Positions 51,296-60,271 of a stretch of DNA of 64,000 bases are shown in pieces. The notes beneath the pieces are model-generated. The model ran no database searches, was not told where the DNA came from, and saw only the letters and a list, made by a program, of their open reading frames with translations. The stretch is taken from positions 372,001-436,000 of the forward strand of contig NZ_BMTW01000004.1 in the NCBI RefSeq assembly GCF_014649875.1, given 5' to 3'. This stretch comes from Streptomyces rubiginosohelvolus (GTDB lineage Bacteria; Actinomycetota; Actinomycetes; Streptomycetales; Streptomycetaceae). Each line of letters begins with the position of its first letter. The stretch's first letter is position 1. Made by a program: the position numbers and the translations under genes.

Positions 51296-52318
51296 ATGCT
51301 GCGGATCCACTTCACCCCCGAGGACCTGACGCGGGTCAGGGTCGCGCCGGGGCCGGACTTCCTGTGGGAGATCACCAACAGCGTGCAGACCCTGCAACGG
51401 ACGGACGGGGAGCGGGTGTTCGGCGCCTGGCGGCGCTGGGTGCGGCCCCGGCTCCCGGAGAGCCGCCGGCTGCTCTCCCCGCTCCTGCCGCCTCATGGGT
51501 ACTCCCCCGACTTCCTCACCCCCACCTCCGGCGACCGCACCACGCTCGGGGCCGCCGTCGACACCCTGCTCGGTACGCCGCGGCCGAGGCTGCGGGCGGA
51601 GCTGACCCGGCTGGCCGGGACGAGGCGGCTGCCCGGCTGGGCCGCCGCTCTGGCCGAGGGAGACCCGGACGCGCTCGCACGGCTGGGCAAGGCGCTCCAC
51701 GCCTACCAGGCGGAGGCGCTCGTACCGCACTGGCGGCATGTCCGCGTGGCGCTGGAGGCCGACCGGGCGCTGCGGACACGGCAGTTGATGGACGGCGGCA
51801 CCGAGGCGCTGCTGGCCGGTCTCGGGCCCGACGTCCGCTGGCGGCCGCCCGTGCTGGAGGTCACCTACCCGGTCGACCAGCACCTGCGGCTGAACGGGCG
51901 GGGCCTGGTGCTCCAGCCGTCGTTCTTCTGCTGGCCCACCCCGACCACCCTGGCGGACAGTGATCTGCCGCCCGTCCTGGTGCATCCGGTCCAGCACGCG
52001 GCCGACTGGGCGGACACCGCGGGCTCGACGGAACCGGCGACCGGCCGGAGCCCTCTCGGCCGCCTCCTCGGGCAGACCCGCGCCGATCTGCTGCGAGCCG
52101 CCCGTAGCGGATGCTCGACCGTGGAGGCGGCCCGGATGCTCCAGGTGACCCACCCGGCCGTCAGCCAGCACATGAACGTCCTGCGCGGTGCGGGGCTGAC
52201 CACCACCGTCCGCACGGCCGGCCGCGCCTTTCACGTCGCGACCGCCGAGGGACGGGCGCTGCTGGCCGCCGAGGACCGCCGAGCGGGACGCGGACCCGGC
52301 GTCAACCCGCGCCCGTAA
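51296..52318 (+). CDS. ArsR-type HTH regulator with large N-terminal domain
   Basis: A 340-residue regulator, much longer than classical ArsR proteins. Residues 1-245 form an N-terminal domain (opens RIHFTPEDLTRVRVAPGPDF) seen in Streptomyces regulators annotated with a DUF5937-like domain. The winged HTH lies at about 255-325: LLGQTRADLLRAARSGCSTV, AARMLQVTHPAVSQHMNVLR. The recognition helix is clear. The ATG at 51296 has no strong ribosome-binding site. The secreted C39-like and esterase genes follow on the same strand, but a 142-bp gap separates them. Confidence 0.85.
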   Translation: MLRIHFTPEDLTRVRVAPGPDFLWEITNSVQTLQRTDGERVFGAWRRWVRPRLPESRRLLSPLLPPHGYSPDFLTPTSGDRTTLGAAVDTLLGTPRPRLRAELTRLAGTRRLPGWAAALAEGDPDALARLGKALHAYQAEALVPHWRHVRVALEADRALRTRQLMDGGTEALLAGLGPDVRWRPPVLEVTYPVDQHLRLNGRGLVLQPSFFCWPTPTTLADSDLPPVLVHPVQHAADWADTAGSTEPATGRSPLGRLLGQTRADLLRAARSGCSTVEAARMLQVTHPAVSQHMNVLRGAGLTTTVRTAGRAFHVATAEGRALLAAEDRRAGRGPGVNPRP

Positions 52319-52460
52319 GCCTGGACTTACAGCGCTTGTGCCCGTCGCCGCCGGGCCATCACGCTGTCCCCTGTCACCGCACCGCCCGGCCGGACGGCCC
52401 CATCCTCCCGTCCTCGCACGGCGACGTTCCCGTACGGCCCCGTCCCCCACAGGAGCCCTC

Positions 52461-53174
52461 ATGCGCGCGAGACTTGTCCCCGGTGTGATCGCAGCACTGA
52501 CCCTCGGAGCCCTTCTGCTCCCCGGCACCGCTCAGGCCGCCCCCGGCCCCGCCGTCCCGGTCGTGGACGTGCGGGCCCACGACTCGACGGCCGGCACCGC
52601 CCTCGCCTCGGGATACAACGAGCCGGGAACGGAACTGCGCGTCGACGCCGGGCGGACGAGCGCCGCCCGCTGGCTGGAGATCGACTACCAGGTCCAGCAG
52701 ACCGGCTACTGGTGCGGTCCCGCCGCGACCCGCATCGCGCTCTCCGCCCGCACCGCCGCGCCGAGCCAGGGCGAGCTGGCGGCGCAGCTCGGCACGACGG
52801 AGGCGGGCACCGACCACATCGGCCAGGTCACCGCCGTGCTCAACGCCCGTCTCGGCGGGGGCTGGTACGAGACCAAGGAGATGCCGAACGACCCGCCCAC
52901 CCAGGCGCAGCGGGACCTCCTGTGGCACGACATCGTGTTCGACATCGACCGCAACTATCCGCTGGTCGCCAACATCGTCGCCCCGCCCGGCAACCAGCCG
53001 CCCGGTTACCCGCCGGACCAGACGATCTACCACTACTTCACCGTCTTCGGCTACGACGCGGTCGACCGCACGGTCCTCATCGCGGACCCGGCGTCCTTCG
53101 GCGGCAACCAGATCTACTGGATCTCCTTCGACCAGCTGGCCACGCTGATCCCACCGAAGGGCTACTCCGCCTGA
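52461..53174 (+). CDS. Secreted C39-like peptidase family protein
   Basis: A 237-residue exported protein. A Sec signal peptide covers residues 1-28 (cut likely after AQAAP). The papain-like C39 core shows QQTGYWCGPAATRIALSA with the nucleophile Cys near residue 90, His in YHYFTVFGYDAV and Asp in VLIADPASFGG. This is the bacteriocin-peptidase-like fold used in the cell envelope, where it probably cleaves peptides. AGGAG precedes the ATG. The esterase gene follows after 52 bp and may be cotranscribed. Confidence 0.85.
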   Translation: MRARLVPGVIAALTLGALLLPGTAQAAPGPAVPVVDVRAHDSTAGTALASGYNEPGTELRVDAGRTSAARWLEIDYQVQQTGYWCGPAATRIALSARTAAPSQGELAAQLGTTEAGTDHIGQVTAVLNARLGGGWYETKEMPNDPPTQAQRDLLWHDIVFDIDRNYPLVANIVAPPGNQPPGYPPDQTIYHYFTVFGYDAVDRTVLIADPASFGGNQIYWISFDQLATLIPPKGYSA

Positions 53175-53226
53175 CGGCTCCGCACCCCACGTCCCGCACT
53201 CCCACTCCCCTGACCAGGAGGTCACG

Positions 53227-54216
53227 TTGAGCACCCGACGGCCCACCCGCAGAGGCGTCCTGAAGGCCGCCGCCGGAATCACCGCGACCACGGCACTGGG
53301 CGCGGGAGGCGTCCTGGCGTCGGCGTCCGCCGCCCATGCGGTGGGCGACGGCTTCGGTCTGCGCATCGTGGACCGCGACGAGCGCGATCCCCGTATGCGC
53401 TACTTCCGCTTCGCGACCGACGCGATCGGCTGGAACCCCGGCGTCAACGTCCTGCTGCCGGACGGCTACCACACCGGCGGGCGCAGGTATCCGGTCCTGT
53501 ACCTGTTCCACGGAGGCGGCACCGGGCAGGACTTCATCACCTTCGACCGGATGGGCATCCGCGACTGGACCGCCGGAAAGCCGCTCATCGTCGTGATGCC
53601 GGACGGCGGTGCGGCGGGCTGGTACTCCAACCCGGTCGCCTCCAACGTCGGCCCCCGCAACTGGGAGACGTTCCACATCGCCCAGCTGCTCCCGTGGGTG
53701 GACGCCAACTTCCGTACGTACGCGGAGTACGACGGCAGGGCCGTCTCCGGCTTCTCGATGGGCGGGTTCGGCGCGCTGAAGTACGCGGCCAAGTACTACG
53801 GGCACTTCGCCTCGGTCAGCTCCCACTCCGGCCCGGCCAGCCTGCGCCGTGACGCCGGACTCGTCACCCACTGGGCCAACCTCTCCTCCGCTGCCGTGGA
53901 GTTGGGCGGCGGCACGGTCTACGGGGCGCCGCTGTGGGACGAGGCGCGGGTCAGCGCCGACAATCCGGTGCAGCGCGTCGAGAGCTACCGGAACAAGCGG
54001 GTGTTCCTGGCGGCGGGCACCAGCCCCGACCCGGTCAACTGGTTCGACACGGTCAACGAGACACAAGTCCTGGCCGGCCAGCGGGAGTTCCGGGGCAGTC
54101 TCGGCGCGGCGGGGATTCCGCACGAGTGGCACGAGGTGCCCGGCGGCCACTTCGTCCGCCCCGATCTGTTCCGGCGGGATGTGGACGGGATCATCGCCCG
54201 CCTCCGTAAGGCCTGA
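53227..54216 (+). CDS. Tat-exported esterase (alpha/beta hydrolase, esterase D/antigen 85 type)
   Basis: A 329-residue protein. The N-terminus is a twin-arginine signal (PTRRGVLKAAAGITATTALG) with a cut near SAAHA. The hydrolase has LYLFHGGGTGQDF (oxyanion loop), the nucleophile elbow SGFSMGGFGALKYAA with Ser near residue 175, and a C-terminal His in GGHFVRPDL. It should act outside the cell on acyl esters. The TTG start is well supported by AGGAGG five bases upstream. It follows the C39-like gene by 52 bp. Confidence 0.9.
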   Translation: MSTRRPTRRGVLKAAAGITATTALGAGGVLASASAAHAVGDGFGLRIVDRDERDPRMRYFRFATDAIGWNPGVNVLLPDGYHTGGRRYPVLYLFHGGGTGQDFITFDRMGIRDWTAGKPLIVVMPDGGAAGWYSNPVASNVGPRNWETFHIAQLLPWVDANFRTYAEYDGRAVSGFSMGGFGALKYAAKYYGHFASVSSHSGPASLRRDAGLVTHWANLSSAAVELGGGTVYGAPLWDEARVSADNPVQRVESYRNKRVFLAAGTSPDPVNWFDTVNETQVLAGQREFRGSLGAAGIPHEWHEVPGGHFVRPDLFRRDVDGIIARLRKA

Positions 54217-54264
54217 CGGGCCGGGCCACCGGCTTACGGCGCGGTCGTCGGCGTGAACATCGCG

Positions 54265-54302
54265 GTCTCAGGGCACGTACCTCTGACCGACGTGCCCGAG
54301 AC
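54265..54302. promoter_or_regulatory. Bulged 13-bp hairpin upstream of the Rieske gene
   Basis: GTCTC-A-GGGCACGT (54265-54278) pairs with ACGTGCCC-GAGAC (54290-54302), broken only by one bulged A. It lies 49 bp after the esterase stop and 27 bp before the Rieske start, so it may be a terminator for the former or a regulatory site for the latter. Confidence 0.5.
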
Positions 54303-54329
54303 GGGGACACCGACGAAGGGAATGCCGCG

Positions 54330-54788
54330 ATGAGCGCAACGCAGGAGCACCGGAGCCTCCTCGGACGCCGCACGGTCGTCGCCGCGGTGGGAGCGGCCGG
54401 AGCGGCTGCCGCCCTCACCGCGTGCGGCGGCGGATCGGACGACAAGGGAGGCTCCGACGCGGTCGAGCAGCCCGGGAGCGGGGGCGAACAGCAGGGCGGC
54501 GGTGCGGTGCTCGCCGCCACCGCCGACATTCCGGAAGGGGGCGGAAAGGTCTTCGCGCAACAGAAAGTCGTGGTGACCCAGCCGAAACCGGGCGAGTTCA
54601 AAGCGTTCTCGTCCACGTGCACCCACCAGGGCTGCGCGGTCAAGGACGTCTCGGCCGGGACGATCACCTGCCCCTGCCACAACTCCACCTTCGACGCCGC
54701 CACGGGCAGCCCGACCGGCGGGCCCGCCACGCAGCCGCTGCCCGCCCGTGAGATCACCGTCGAGGGCGACTCGATCAGGCTGGCGTAA
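54330..54788 (+). CDS. Rieske [2Fe-2S] domain protein, exported
   Basis: A 152-residue protein. The N-terminus combines an RR pair and a lipobox-like end (LLGRRTVVAAVGAAGAAAALTAC), so it is probably a Tat-exported lipoprotein. A Gly/Ser linker leads to a compact Rieske domain with both cluster loops, CTHQGC and CPCHNS. It could carry electrons at the outer membrane face; no oxidase or cytochrome genes are adjacent. The 3' end overlaps the convergent isochorismatase-like gene by 14 bp. Confidence 0.92.
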   Translation: MSATQEHRSLLGRRTVVAAVGAAGAAAALTACGGGSDDKGGSDAVEQPGSGGEQQGGGAVLAATADIPEGGGKVFAQQKVVVTQPKPGEFKAFSSTCTHQGCAVKDVSAGTITCPCHNSTFDAATGSPTGGPATQPLPAREITVEGDSIRLA

Positions 54789-55446
54789 CCGCCGCCCCCT
54801 GTCTGCGGGGCCGCTTCCAGCCGCCGAGGACCGCGTCCGTGGTGGTGACGGTGGCGACCAGGGCCAGGGTGTTGCGGACCATGGCGGGGGTGTATTCGGC
54901 GGGCACCCCCGCGATGGCGTCGGCCGGGACGACGGCCGTGTAGCCGAGGTTGACCGCGTCGAAGACGGCGTTGGGGATGGCGATGTTGGCCGAGACGCCG
55001 GTGACGACGAGCGTGCGGCAGCCGAGGTTGCGCAGCAGCGGGTCGACGTCGGTGCCGGCCAGGGGCGAGAGTCCGTGCAGCCGGCGGACGACGAGGTCCT
55101 CGTCGGCGACCTCGATGGGAGGCGCGACCCGGACGGCGGTGCTGCCGGAGTGCTGTTGGACGGGCAGCCGGGCGGCGGCGCGGAAGAGCCGGGCGTTGCG
55201 GTTGCCGCCGCGTCCGTCGGGCCGGCTCTCGGCGACCGCGTGCATGACCTGGACGCCGGCCTCGTGGGCGGCGGTGACGAGGCGGGCGACGTTGGCCAGC
55301 GCGCCCGACGAGCGTGCGGCGGCGGCGAGTTCGGGCAGGGCGCTGTCCGGGCCCACGACGCCCTGCTGGCATTCGACGGTCAGAAGAACGGTGGTGGCGG
55401 GGTCGAGCAGAGCGGTGAGCCGCTCGTGCGATTCCCTCGACGGCAC
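54775..55446 (-). CDS. Isochorismatase-fold protein lacking the catalytic cysteine
   Basis: A 223-residue protein of the cysteine-hydrolase (isochorismatase-like) superfamily. The strand with the catalytic Asp reads TVLLTVECQQGVVGP, with Glu where Asp is usual. The nucleophile region reads VVTGVSANIAIPNAVFDAVN, in which the family cysteine aligns with alanine. It is therefore unlikely to be a cysteine hydrolase; true isochorismatases (EntB/PhzD type) also lack the cysteine. No isochorismate-pathway genes are near. The GTG at 55446 has AGGAG five bases upstream. It overlaps the Rieske gene by 14 bp. Confidence 0.82.
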   Translation of the reverse strand: MPSRESHERLTALLDPATTVLLTVECQQGVVGPDSALPELAAAARSSGALANVARLVTAAHEAGVQVMHAVAESRPDGRGGNRNARLFRAAARLPVQQHSGSTAVRVAPPIEVADEDLVVRRLHGLSPLAGTDVDPLLRNLGCRTLVVTGVSANIAIPNAVFDAVNLGYTAVVPADAIAGVPAEYTPAMVRNTLALVATVTTTDAVLGGWKRPRRQGAAVTPA

Positions 55447-55588
55447 GGGCACTCCTCTCCTGTGTCTCCGGGGCGGGTCCCGTGGACGGACCGGGCGCGC
55501 GAGAGTAGCGGCCATTGCGTCATGAAGGAAGAGCGTCCATGATTTCTGACACCCAGTCAGCACCATGGACTTCGAGGAGAGGGCGGCC

Positions 55589-56059
55589 ATGACCGACACC
55601 CAGCGACGAGGCCGCCGGATCATGATGACGCCCGAGGAGCGGGACACGTATCTCGGCGAACAGCGCACCTGCCGGGTGGCGACCCTCGGCCCGGACGGCG
55701 CTCCGCACATCGGCGCGCTGTGGTTCGTCTGGGACGGCGGCTCGCTCTGGCTGTACTCCATCACGCGCAGCCTGCGCTGGTCGCAGCTGCGCAAGGATCC
55801 CAGGATCGCCGTGGTCGTGGACGACGGCGAAGGGTACGAGGAGCTGCGCGGCGTGGAGCTCACCGGCCGGGCGGAGTTCGTCGGCGAGGCGCCCCGCACG
55901 GGCGAACCCTGCCCCGAACTGGTGCAGCCGGAGCGGCTGTTCCCCGTGAAGTACTTCGGCATCACGGAGATGCCGCACGACGGACGGCACGCCTGGCTGC
56001 GGCTCACCCCGGAGAAGATCACCTCCTGGGACTTCCGCAAGCTCGCCGGTCTCACCTGA
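55589..56059 (+). CDS. PPOX-class flavin or F420-dependent protein
   Basis: A 156-residue split-barrel protein. The PPOX pattern is CRVATLGPDGAPHIGALWFV followed by LWLYSITRSLRWSQLRKDPR and VVVDDGEGYEELRGVELTG. Single-domain actinobacterial members bind FMN or F420 and reduce or detoxify small molecules. The ATG at 55589 has GGAGAG seven bases upstream; an earlier ATG at 55565 has none. It is divergent from the isochorismatase-like gene. Confidence 0.87.
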   Translation: MTDTQRRGRRIMMTPEERDTYLGEQRTCRVATLGPDGAPHIGALWFVWDGGSLWLYSITRSLRWSQLRKDPRIAVVVDDGEGYEELRGVELTGRAEFVGEAPRTGEPCPELVQPERLFPVKYFGITEMPHDGRHAWLRLTPEKITSWDFRKLAGLT

Positions 56060-56098
56060 ACCCGGGGGCCGCCGCCCTTCGGGCTGCCTCTCAGAGGC

Positions 56099-57013
56099 TC
56101 ACCCGCCTGCGGCCGCCACGCCCGCCCCCGCCGCACGCAGCGCCGTCACGGCGGCCCTGACCGACGGGCGGCGGTCCGCGTCCGTGCGCCAGACCACGTG
56201 GACATGCCGCCGCATCGTCTGTCGCACCGGGACGAGCCGCACCCCGTCGGGCACCGGACCGCGCCCCAGCCGCGGAGCCACGCAGACGCCGAAACCGGCC
56301 GCGATCAGGGCGAGTTGCGTGTGATGCTCACCGGCCAGGTGGGCGATGCGCGGCTCGATGCCCCGGGAGCGGAGGGTGAACATCAGCCAGTCGTAACAGA
56401 ATTCGCCCTCGGGCCAGGACACCCACGGATCGTCCGCGAAGTCCTCCAGGTCCACCTCGTCGCGGTCCGCCAGCGGATGCCCGGCAGGCATGGCGATGTC
56501 CGGTGCGTCGTCGAGGAGTTCGGCCTTGGTCAGCCCCCCGGGCACGGGCAGCCGCTTGTTGCTCCAGTCGAGCACGACGGCTAGGTCGACGTCTCCGCGG
56601 AACACCGCGCGCAGCCCCTGTTCGGGCTCCAGCTCCCTGGTACGGACGGTGAGATCGGGGTGGTCCGCGCGCAGGGAGGTGAGCGTCGCGGGGAACAGCC
56701 CCCGGGCCGCGGTCGGGAAGGCGCAGATCCGCACCTCGCCGACGACCTCGCCCCGCTGGGCCTCGATGTCGGACTGGGCGAGCTCCACCTGCGACAGGAT
56801 CCGCGCGGCGTGGTCCGCGAGCAGCCGGCCGGCGTCGGTGAGGCGGACACCGCGGCCGTTCTTGGCGAGCAGCCGCTGCCCCACCTCGCGCTCCAGCTTG
56901 GCCATCTGCTGCGAGACCGCCGACGTCGTGACGTGCAGCCCGTCGGCCGCCCCGCTCACCGAGCCGTGCCGGGCGAGGGCGTCCAGGGTACGCAGCCGCT
57001 CCAGGTTCAACAT
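56099..57013 (-). CDS. LysR family transcriptional regulator
   Basis: A 304-residue LTTR with a standard HTH (MLNLERLRTLDALARHGSVS; GLHVTTSAVSQQMAKLEREV) and effector domain (VGEVRICAFPTAARGLFP). It is divergent from the EamA/DMT transporter gene, 74 bp away, and probably controls it. TAGCAT lies seven bases before the ATG, so the message may be leaderless. Confidence 0.93.
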   Translation of the reverse strand: MLNLERLRTLDALARHGSVSGAADGLHVTTSAVSQQMAKLEREVGQRLLAKNGRGVRLTDAGRLLADHAARILSQVELAQSDIEAQRGEVVGEVRICAFPTAARGLFPATLTSLRADHPDLTVRTRELEPEQGLRAVFRGDVDLAVVLDWSNKRLPVPGGLTKAELLDDAPDIAMPAGHPLADRDEVDLEDFADDPWVSWPEGEFCYDWLMFTLRSRGIEPRIAHLAGEHHTQLALIAAGFGVCVAPRLGRGPVPDGVRLVPVRQTMRRHVHVVWRTDADRRPSVRAAVTALRAAGAGVAAAGG

Positions 57014-57087
57014 ATAAGTGATGCTACGCGATCCACCGCAGAAAGATTCGCTTGTCCTACGACATTGTCGCCGCCAAGCTGGACCTC

Positions 57088-58197
57088 ATGAGCGCTCCCT
57101 GCGAGCCGAGGGCCACGGCCCCGGCGTCAGCCCCTCCCGTCCCGCCCGTGCCGTCGGCGACGACCACGGCATCGGCGTCGGCCCCGGCCGCCCGGCGGCC
57201 GGCTCTCGACTGGCGGATCCGGTTCGCGGGGCTCTCGCTCATCTGGGGGTTCAGCTTTCTGCTGATCAAGGTCGGGACCGAGGGGTACGCCCCGTTCCAG
57301 GTCACCTTCGGCCGCCTGCTGGCCGGTACGGCGGTGCTGGTCGCCGCCATGGTGATGCGCCGGGAGCGGCTGCCGCGTTCGGCCCGGACCTGGGGGCACC
57401 TCACGGTCGCGGCGCTGCTCCTCAACGCGCTGCCGTTCTCCCTCTTCTCCTACGCGGAACTGACGATCCCCTCGACGCTGGCCGGGATCTGCAACGCGAC
57501 CTCGCCGTTGTGGGGCATGGCGCTGTCGGTGGTCGCCCTGTCCGAGGACCGCCCGACCCGCCGCCGGGTGGCCGGCCTGGGCGTGGGCTTCCTCGGCGTC
57601 CTCACGGTGCTGGGCGCCTGGCAGGGCTTCTCCGGCCTGGATCTGCCGGGCACGGGCATGGCCCTGCTCGCCTCGTTCTGCTATCCGGTCGGCTGGATCT
57701 ACGTCCGCCGCACGCTGGCCGGGACCGGCTCGTCGACACTGGCGCTGACAGGCAGTCAGCTGTGCCTTGCCACGGTGCAACTGGCCGTGGTGACACCGCT
57801 GTTCACCTCCGCCCCCACCTCCTTCCCGCTTCTTCCCACGCTCTCCGTCCTCGCCCTGGGGGCGCTGGGCACGGGCCTCGCGGTGCTGCTCCAGTACGGC
57901 CTGGTCCAGGAAGTCGGCCCGACGACGGCGCAGATGGTCACGTACTTCATCCCGGTGATCGCGACGGCGGCGGGCGTCGCGCTGCTCGGCGAACAGCTGA
58001 GCTGGAACACTCCGGTCGGGGCACTGGTCGTCCTCGTCGGGGCGGCCCTCACCCAGAGCCGCCCCCGCCGGACCCCCGCCACCGCCCCGATCCCGACCCC
58101 CGCTCCCACCCCGGAGGGCAGCCTGCCCGCCGCTCCGGCCCCGGGATCGCCTCCGGTCGAGGCCGCCGGACACGGCCCCCGCCCGCCTCAGCCGTAA
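57088..58197 (+). CDS. EamA/DMT family transporter
   Basis: A 369-residue membrane protein with two EamA repeats, ten helices in all: FAGLSLIWGFSFLLIKVGTE opens the first and LALTGSQLCLATVQLAVVTP lies in the second. Pro/Ala-rich tails flank both ends (residues 1-45 and 325-369). Such proteins usually export amino acids or drugs. The start may be ATG 57088 or TTG 57052. The last 10 bp overlap the convergent MocR gene. A divergent LysR gene lies next to it. Confidence 0.88.
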   Translation: MSAPCEPRATAPASAPPVPPVPSATTTASASAPAARRPALDWRIRFAGLSLIWGFSFLLIKVGTEGYAPFQVTFGRLLAGTAVLVAAMVMRRERLPRSARTWGHLTVAALLLNALPFSLFSYAELTIPSTLAGICNATSPLWGMALSVVALSEDRPTRRRVAGLGVGFLGVLTVLGAWQGFSGLDLPGTGMALLASFCYPVGWIYVRRTLAGTGSSTLALTGSQLCLATVQLAVVTPLFTSAPTSFPLLPTLSVLALGALGTGLAVLLQYGLVQEVGPTTAQMVTYFIPVIATAAGVALLGEQLSWNTPVGALVVLVGAALTQSRPRRTPATAPIPTPAPTPEGSLPAAPAPGSPPVEAAGHGPRPPQP

Positions 58198-59519
58198 CTG
58201 ACCGGTCGCGCGGGCCCCGCCGCGGCGGCCACCGCGTCCGCCAGGGGCCCGATGTCCGCCGCGGTCAGCGGGGAGACGGTGAGCCGGACCGCCTGGGGCG
58301 TGTCCAGCCGGAAGCGGGCGCCCGGGGCGGCCGCCCAGCCCGCGTGGAGCAGCCGGGCGACCGCCCCGGTCTCGTCGCTCACGGGCACCCACACGTTCAT
58401 CCCGCTGCGGCCCCGGGCGCTGACACCGCGTTCCGCCAGCGCCTGGATGAGCGCGTCCCGCCGGTCACCGTAGGACCGGGCGACCGTACCGGTGTCGACG
58501 GCCCCCGAGGTCCACAGGTGGAGCACGGCGCGCTGGAGCAGCCGGCTGACCCAGCCGGGCCCGAGCCGCTGCCGCCCCTCCACCCGGTCGACGGTGACGG
58601 CGTCCCCGGTGAGCGTGGCGACCCGCAGGTCCGGGCCGTACGCCTTGGCAGCCGAGCGGATGAACGCCCAGTGGACCGTCGCCCCGGCCAGCGGGTGCAG
58701 CGGCAGGTCGACGATGGCGTGCCCGTGGTCGTCCTCGATCAGCAGCACGTCCGGATGGCGGGCGAGGACCGCGCGCAGCTCCCGGGCGCGCCGGGCGTCC
58801 ACCGACGCGCCGGTCGGGTTCTGCGCGCGGCACGTGACGACGAGGGCCCGCGCCCCGGACCGCAGCGCCCGCTCCACATCCGCGGCCAGTGGCCCGGAGT
58901 CGTCCACCCCGACCGGTACGGCACGGAGTCCGAGCGCCGGTACGAGATCGAGCACGCTGCCCCAGCCCGGGTCCTCCACGGCCACCGTGTCGCCCGGCCT
59001 GAGGTGCGCCGCGAGAGCCCGCTCGATCGCGTCCAGGGCACCGGAGGTCACGGCGACCGGCCCGGCGGGGACCCCGTCGGCGTCCAGCGCGGCGCGGGCG
59101 TACGCGGCGAACTCCGGGACCACGGGGGCCTGCCCGTACAGACCGTGGCTCTCCGCATCGGCGGCGGCGGCCGCGGCGAGCGCCGGTCCGAGGTCGGGCA
59201 GCAGCTCCGGATCGGGATTGCCCTCACCGAGGTCCCGGACGCCCGGCGGCGCCTCGATCCGCAGGGAGCCGCGCGAGGTGCTGGCCGGGGCGGCCCGCAC
59301 CCGGCTCCCCCGGCGGCCCGCCGTCTCGATCACCCCGCGCTCGCGCAGCGTCCGGTAGGCGGCCGCCACGGTGTTGGGGTTGACCTCCAGACGCGCGGCC
59401 AACTCCCGCATGGGCGGCAGCACATGGCCCGGCGGAAGGTCTCCGGAGCCGACCCCGCGCTCGACGCTGGCGGCAATCTCCGATGCACGCCGCCCACTGA
59501 TCCGATACTCTCCTAGCAC
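58188..59519 (-). CDS. MocR/PdxR family regulator: GntR HTH fused to aminotransferase-like domain
   Basis: A 443-residue fusion. The GntR winged HTH lies at the N-terminus (GDLPPGHVLPPMRELAARLE, VNPNTVAAAYRTLRERGV). From about residue 105 a fold-type I aminotransferase domain follows, with the PLP lysine in IRSAAKAYGPDLRVA, the Asn in CRAQNPTGASV and the Asp in IEDDHGHAIV. MocR proteins use PLP as ligand and often control vitamin B6 or GABA genes. The divergent gene is a PPOX-fold protein, a likely target. GTG 59519 lies seven bases after a CATAAT box, so the message may be leaderless; ATG 59528 would overlap that box. Confidence 0.9.
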   Translation of the reverse strand: MLGEYRISGRRASEIAASVERGVGSGDLPPGHVLPPMRELAARLEVNPNTVAAAYRTLRERGVIETAGRRGSRVRAAPASTSRGSLRIEAPPGVRDLGEGNPDPELLPDLGPALAAAAAADAESHGLYGQAPVVPEFAAYARAALDADGVPAGPVAVTSGALDAIERALAAHLRPGDTVAVEDPGWGSVLDLVPALGLRAVPVGVDDSGPLAADVERALRSGARALVVTCRAQNPTGASVDARRARELRAVLARHPDVLLIEDDHGHAIVDLPLHPLAGATVHWAFIRSAAKAYGPDLRVATLTGDAVTVDRVEGRQRLGPGWVSRLLQRAVLHLWTSGAVDTGTVARSYGDRRDALIQALAERGVSARGRSGMNVWVPVSDETGAVARLLHAGWAAAPGARFRLDTPQAVRLTVSPLTAADIGPLADAVAAAAGPARPVSYG

Positions 59520-59545
59520 AAACAACATTATGCACTAGTACAACG
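59513..59545. promoter_or_regulatory. Direct repeats in the MocR/PPOX divergent promoter
   Basis: CTAGCACAAAC (59513-59523) and CTAGTACAACG (59535-59545) are direct repeats with 22-bp spacing, two helical turns apart. Between them CATTAT (59526-59531) can serve as a -10 for either strand. MocR/PdxR regulators are known to bind direct repeats in the gap to their divergent target. Confidence 0.6.
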
Positions 59546-59554
59546 GAGATCGCC

Positions 59555-60265
59555 ATGCAGCACACCGCAGCGCCCGAAGGCACGGCTTCCGACGCCCCGG
59601 AATCCGGCGTGGCCGCCCCCTACCTGCCCACCGACCGCACGGTCCCCACCCGGTCCAGGGACCGCGCCTCCTACGACCGGGAGCTGGTGCACTCGATCCT
59701 CGACGAGGCCTACCTCTGCCATCTGGGCTTCGTGCGGGACGGCGCCCCGGTCGTCCTGCCGACCCTCTTCGGCCGGATAGGCGAGAGCCTGTACGTCCAC
59801 GGCTCGACGGGCTCGCGACCGCTGCGGGCGGCGAAGACCACGGACCCGGGGCTGCCGGTCTGCCTGACGGTCACCCATGTCGACGCCCTCGTGCTGGCCC
59901 GGTCCGCCTTCCACCACTCGATGAACTACCGCTCGGTGGTGGTGCACGGCACGGCCGTGACGGTGACCGACCCCGAGGAGCTGCGGCTCGCCCTGGACGC
60001 GATCGTGGACCAGGTGGTGCCCGGCCGCTCCCAGGACTCCCGCCCCGCCAACGGCAAGGAGCTGGCCGCGACCGCGGTGATCCGGCTGGACCTGAACGAG
60101 GTCTCCGCGAAGGTCCGCACCGGCGGCCCCAACGACGAGCCCGAGGACGGCACCCTCCCGCACTGGACCGGCATCGTCCCGCTCACCCGGGGCTACGCCC
60201 CGCCGGTCCCGGCGGACGACCTGGACCCGGCCATCGACGTACCGGACTACCTGTCGGCGCTCTGA
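59555..60265 (+). CDS. PPOX-fold (pyridoxamine 5'-phosphate oxidase-like) flavin-binding protein
   Basis: A 236-residue split-barrel protein: LDEAYLCHLGFVRDGAPVVL, PTLFGRIGESLYVHGSTGSR, VDALVLARSAFHHSMNYRSV. It belongs to the FMN-binding PPOX family with the NimA-like C-terminal part (VRTGGPNDEPED). Its divergent MocR regulator uses PLP, so a role linked to B6 vitamers is plausible but unproven. GGAG seven bases before the ATG sets the start. A hairpin follows the stop. Confidence 0.88.
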   Translation: MQHTAAPEGTASDAPESGVAAPYLPTDRTVPTRSRDRASYDRELVHSILDEAYLCHLGFVRDGAPVVLPTLFGRIGESLYVHGSTGSRPLRAAKTTDPGLPVCLTVTHVDALVLARSAFHHSMNYRSVVVHGTAVTVTDPEELRLALDAIVDQVVPGRSQDSRPANGKELAATAVIRLDLNEVSAKVRTGGPNDEPEDGTLPHWTGIVPLTRGYAPPVPADDLDPAIDVPDYLSAL

Positions 60266-60271
60266 CGACGA

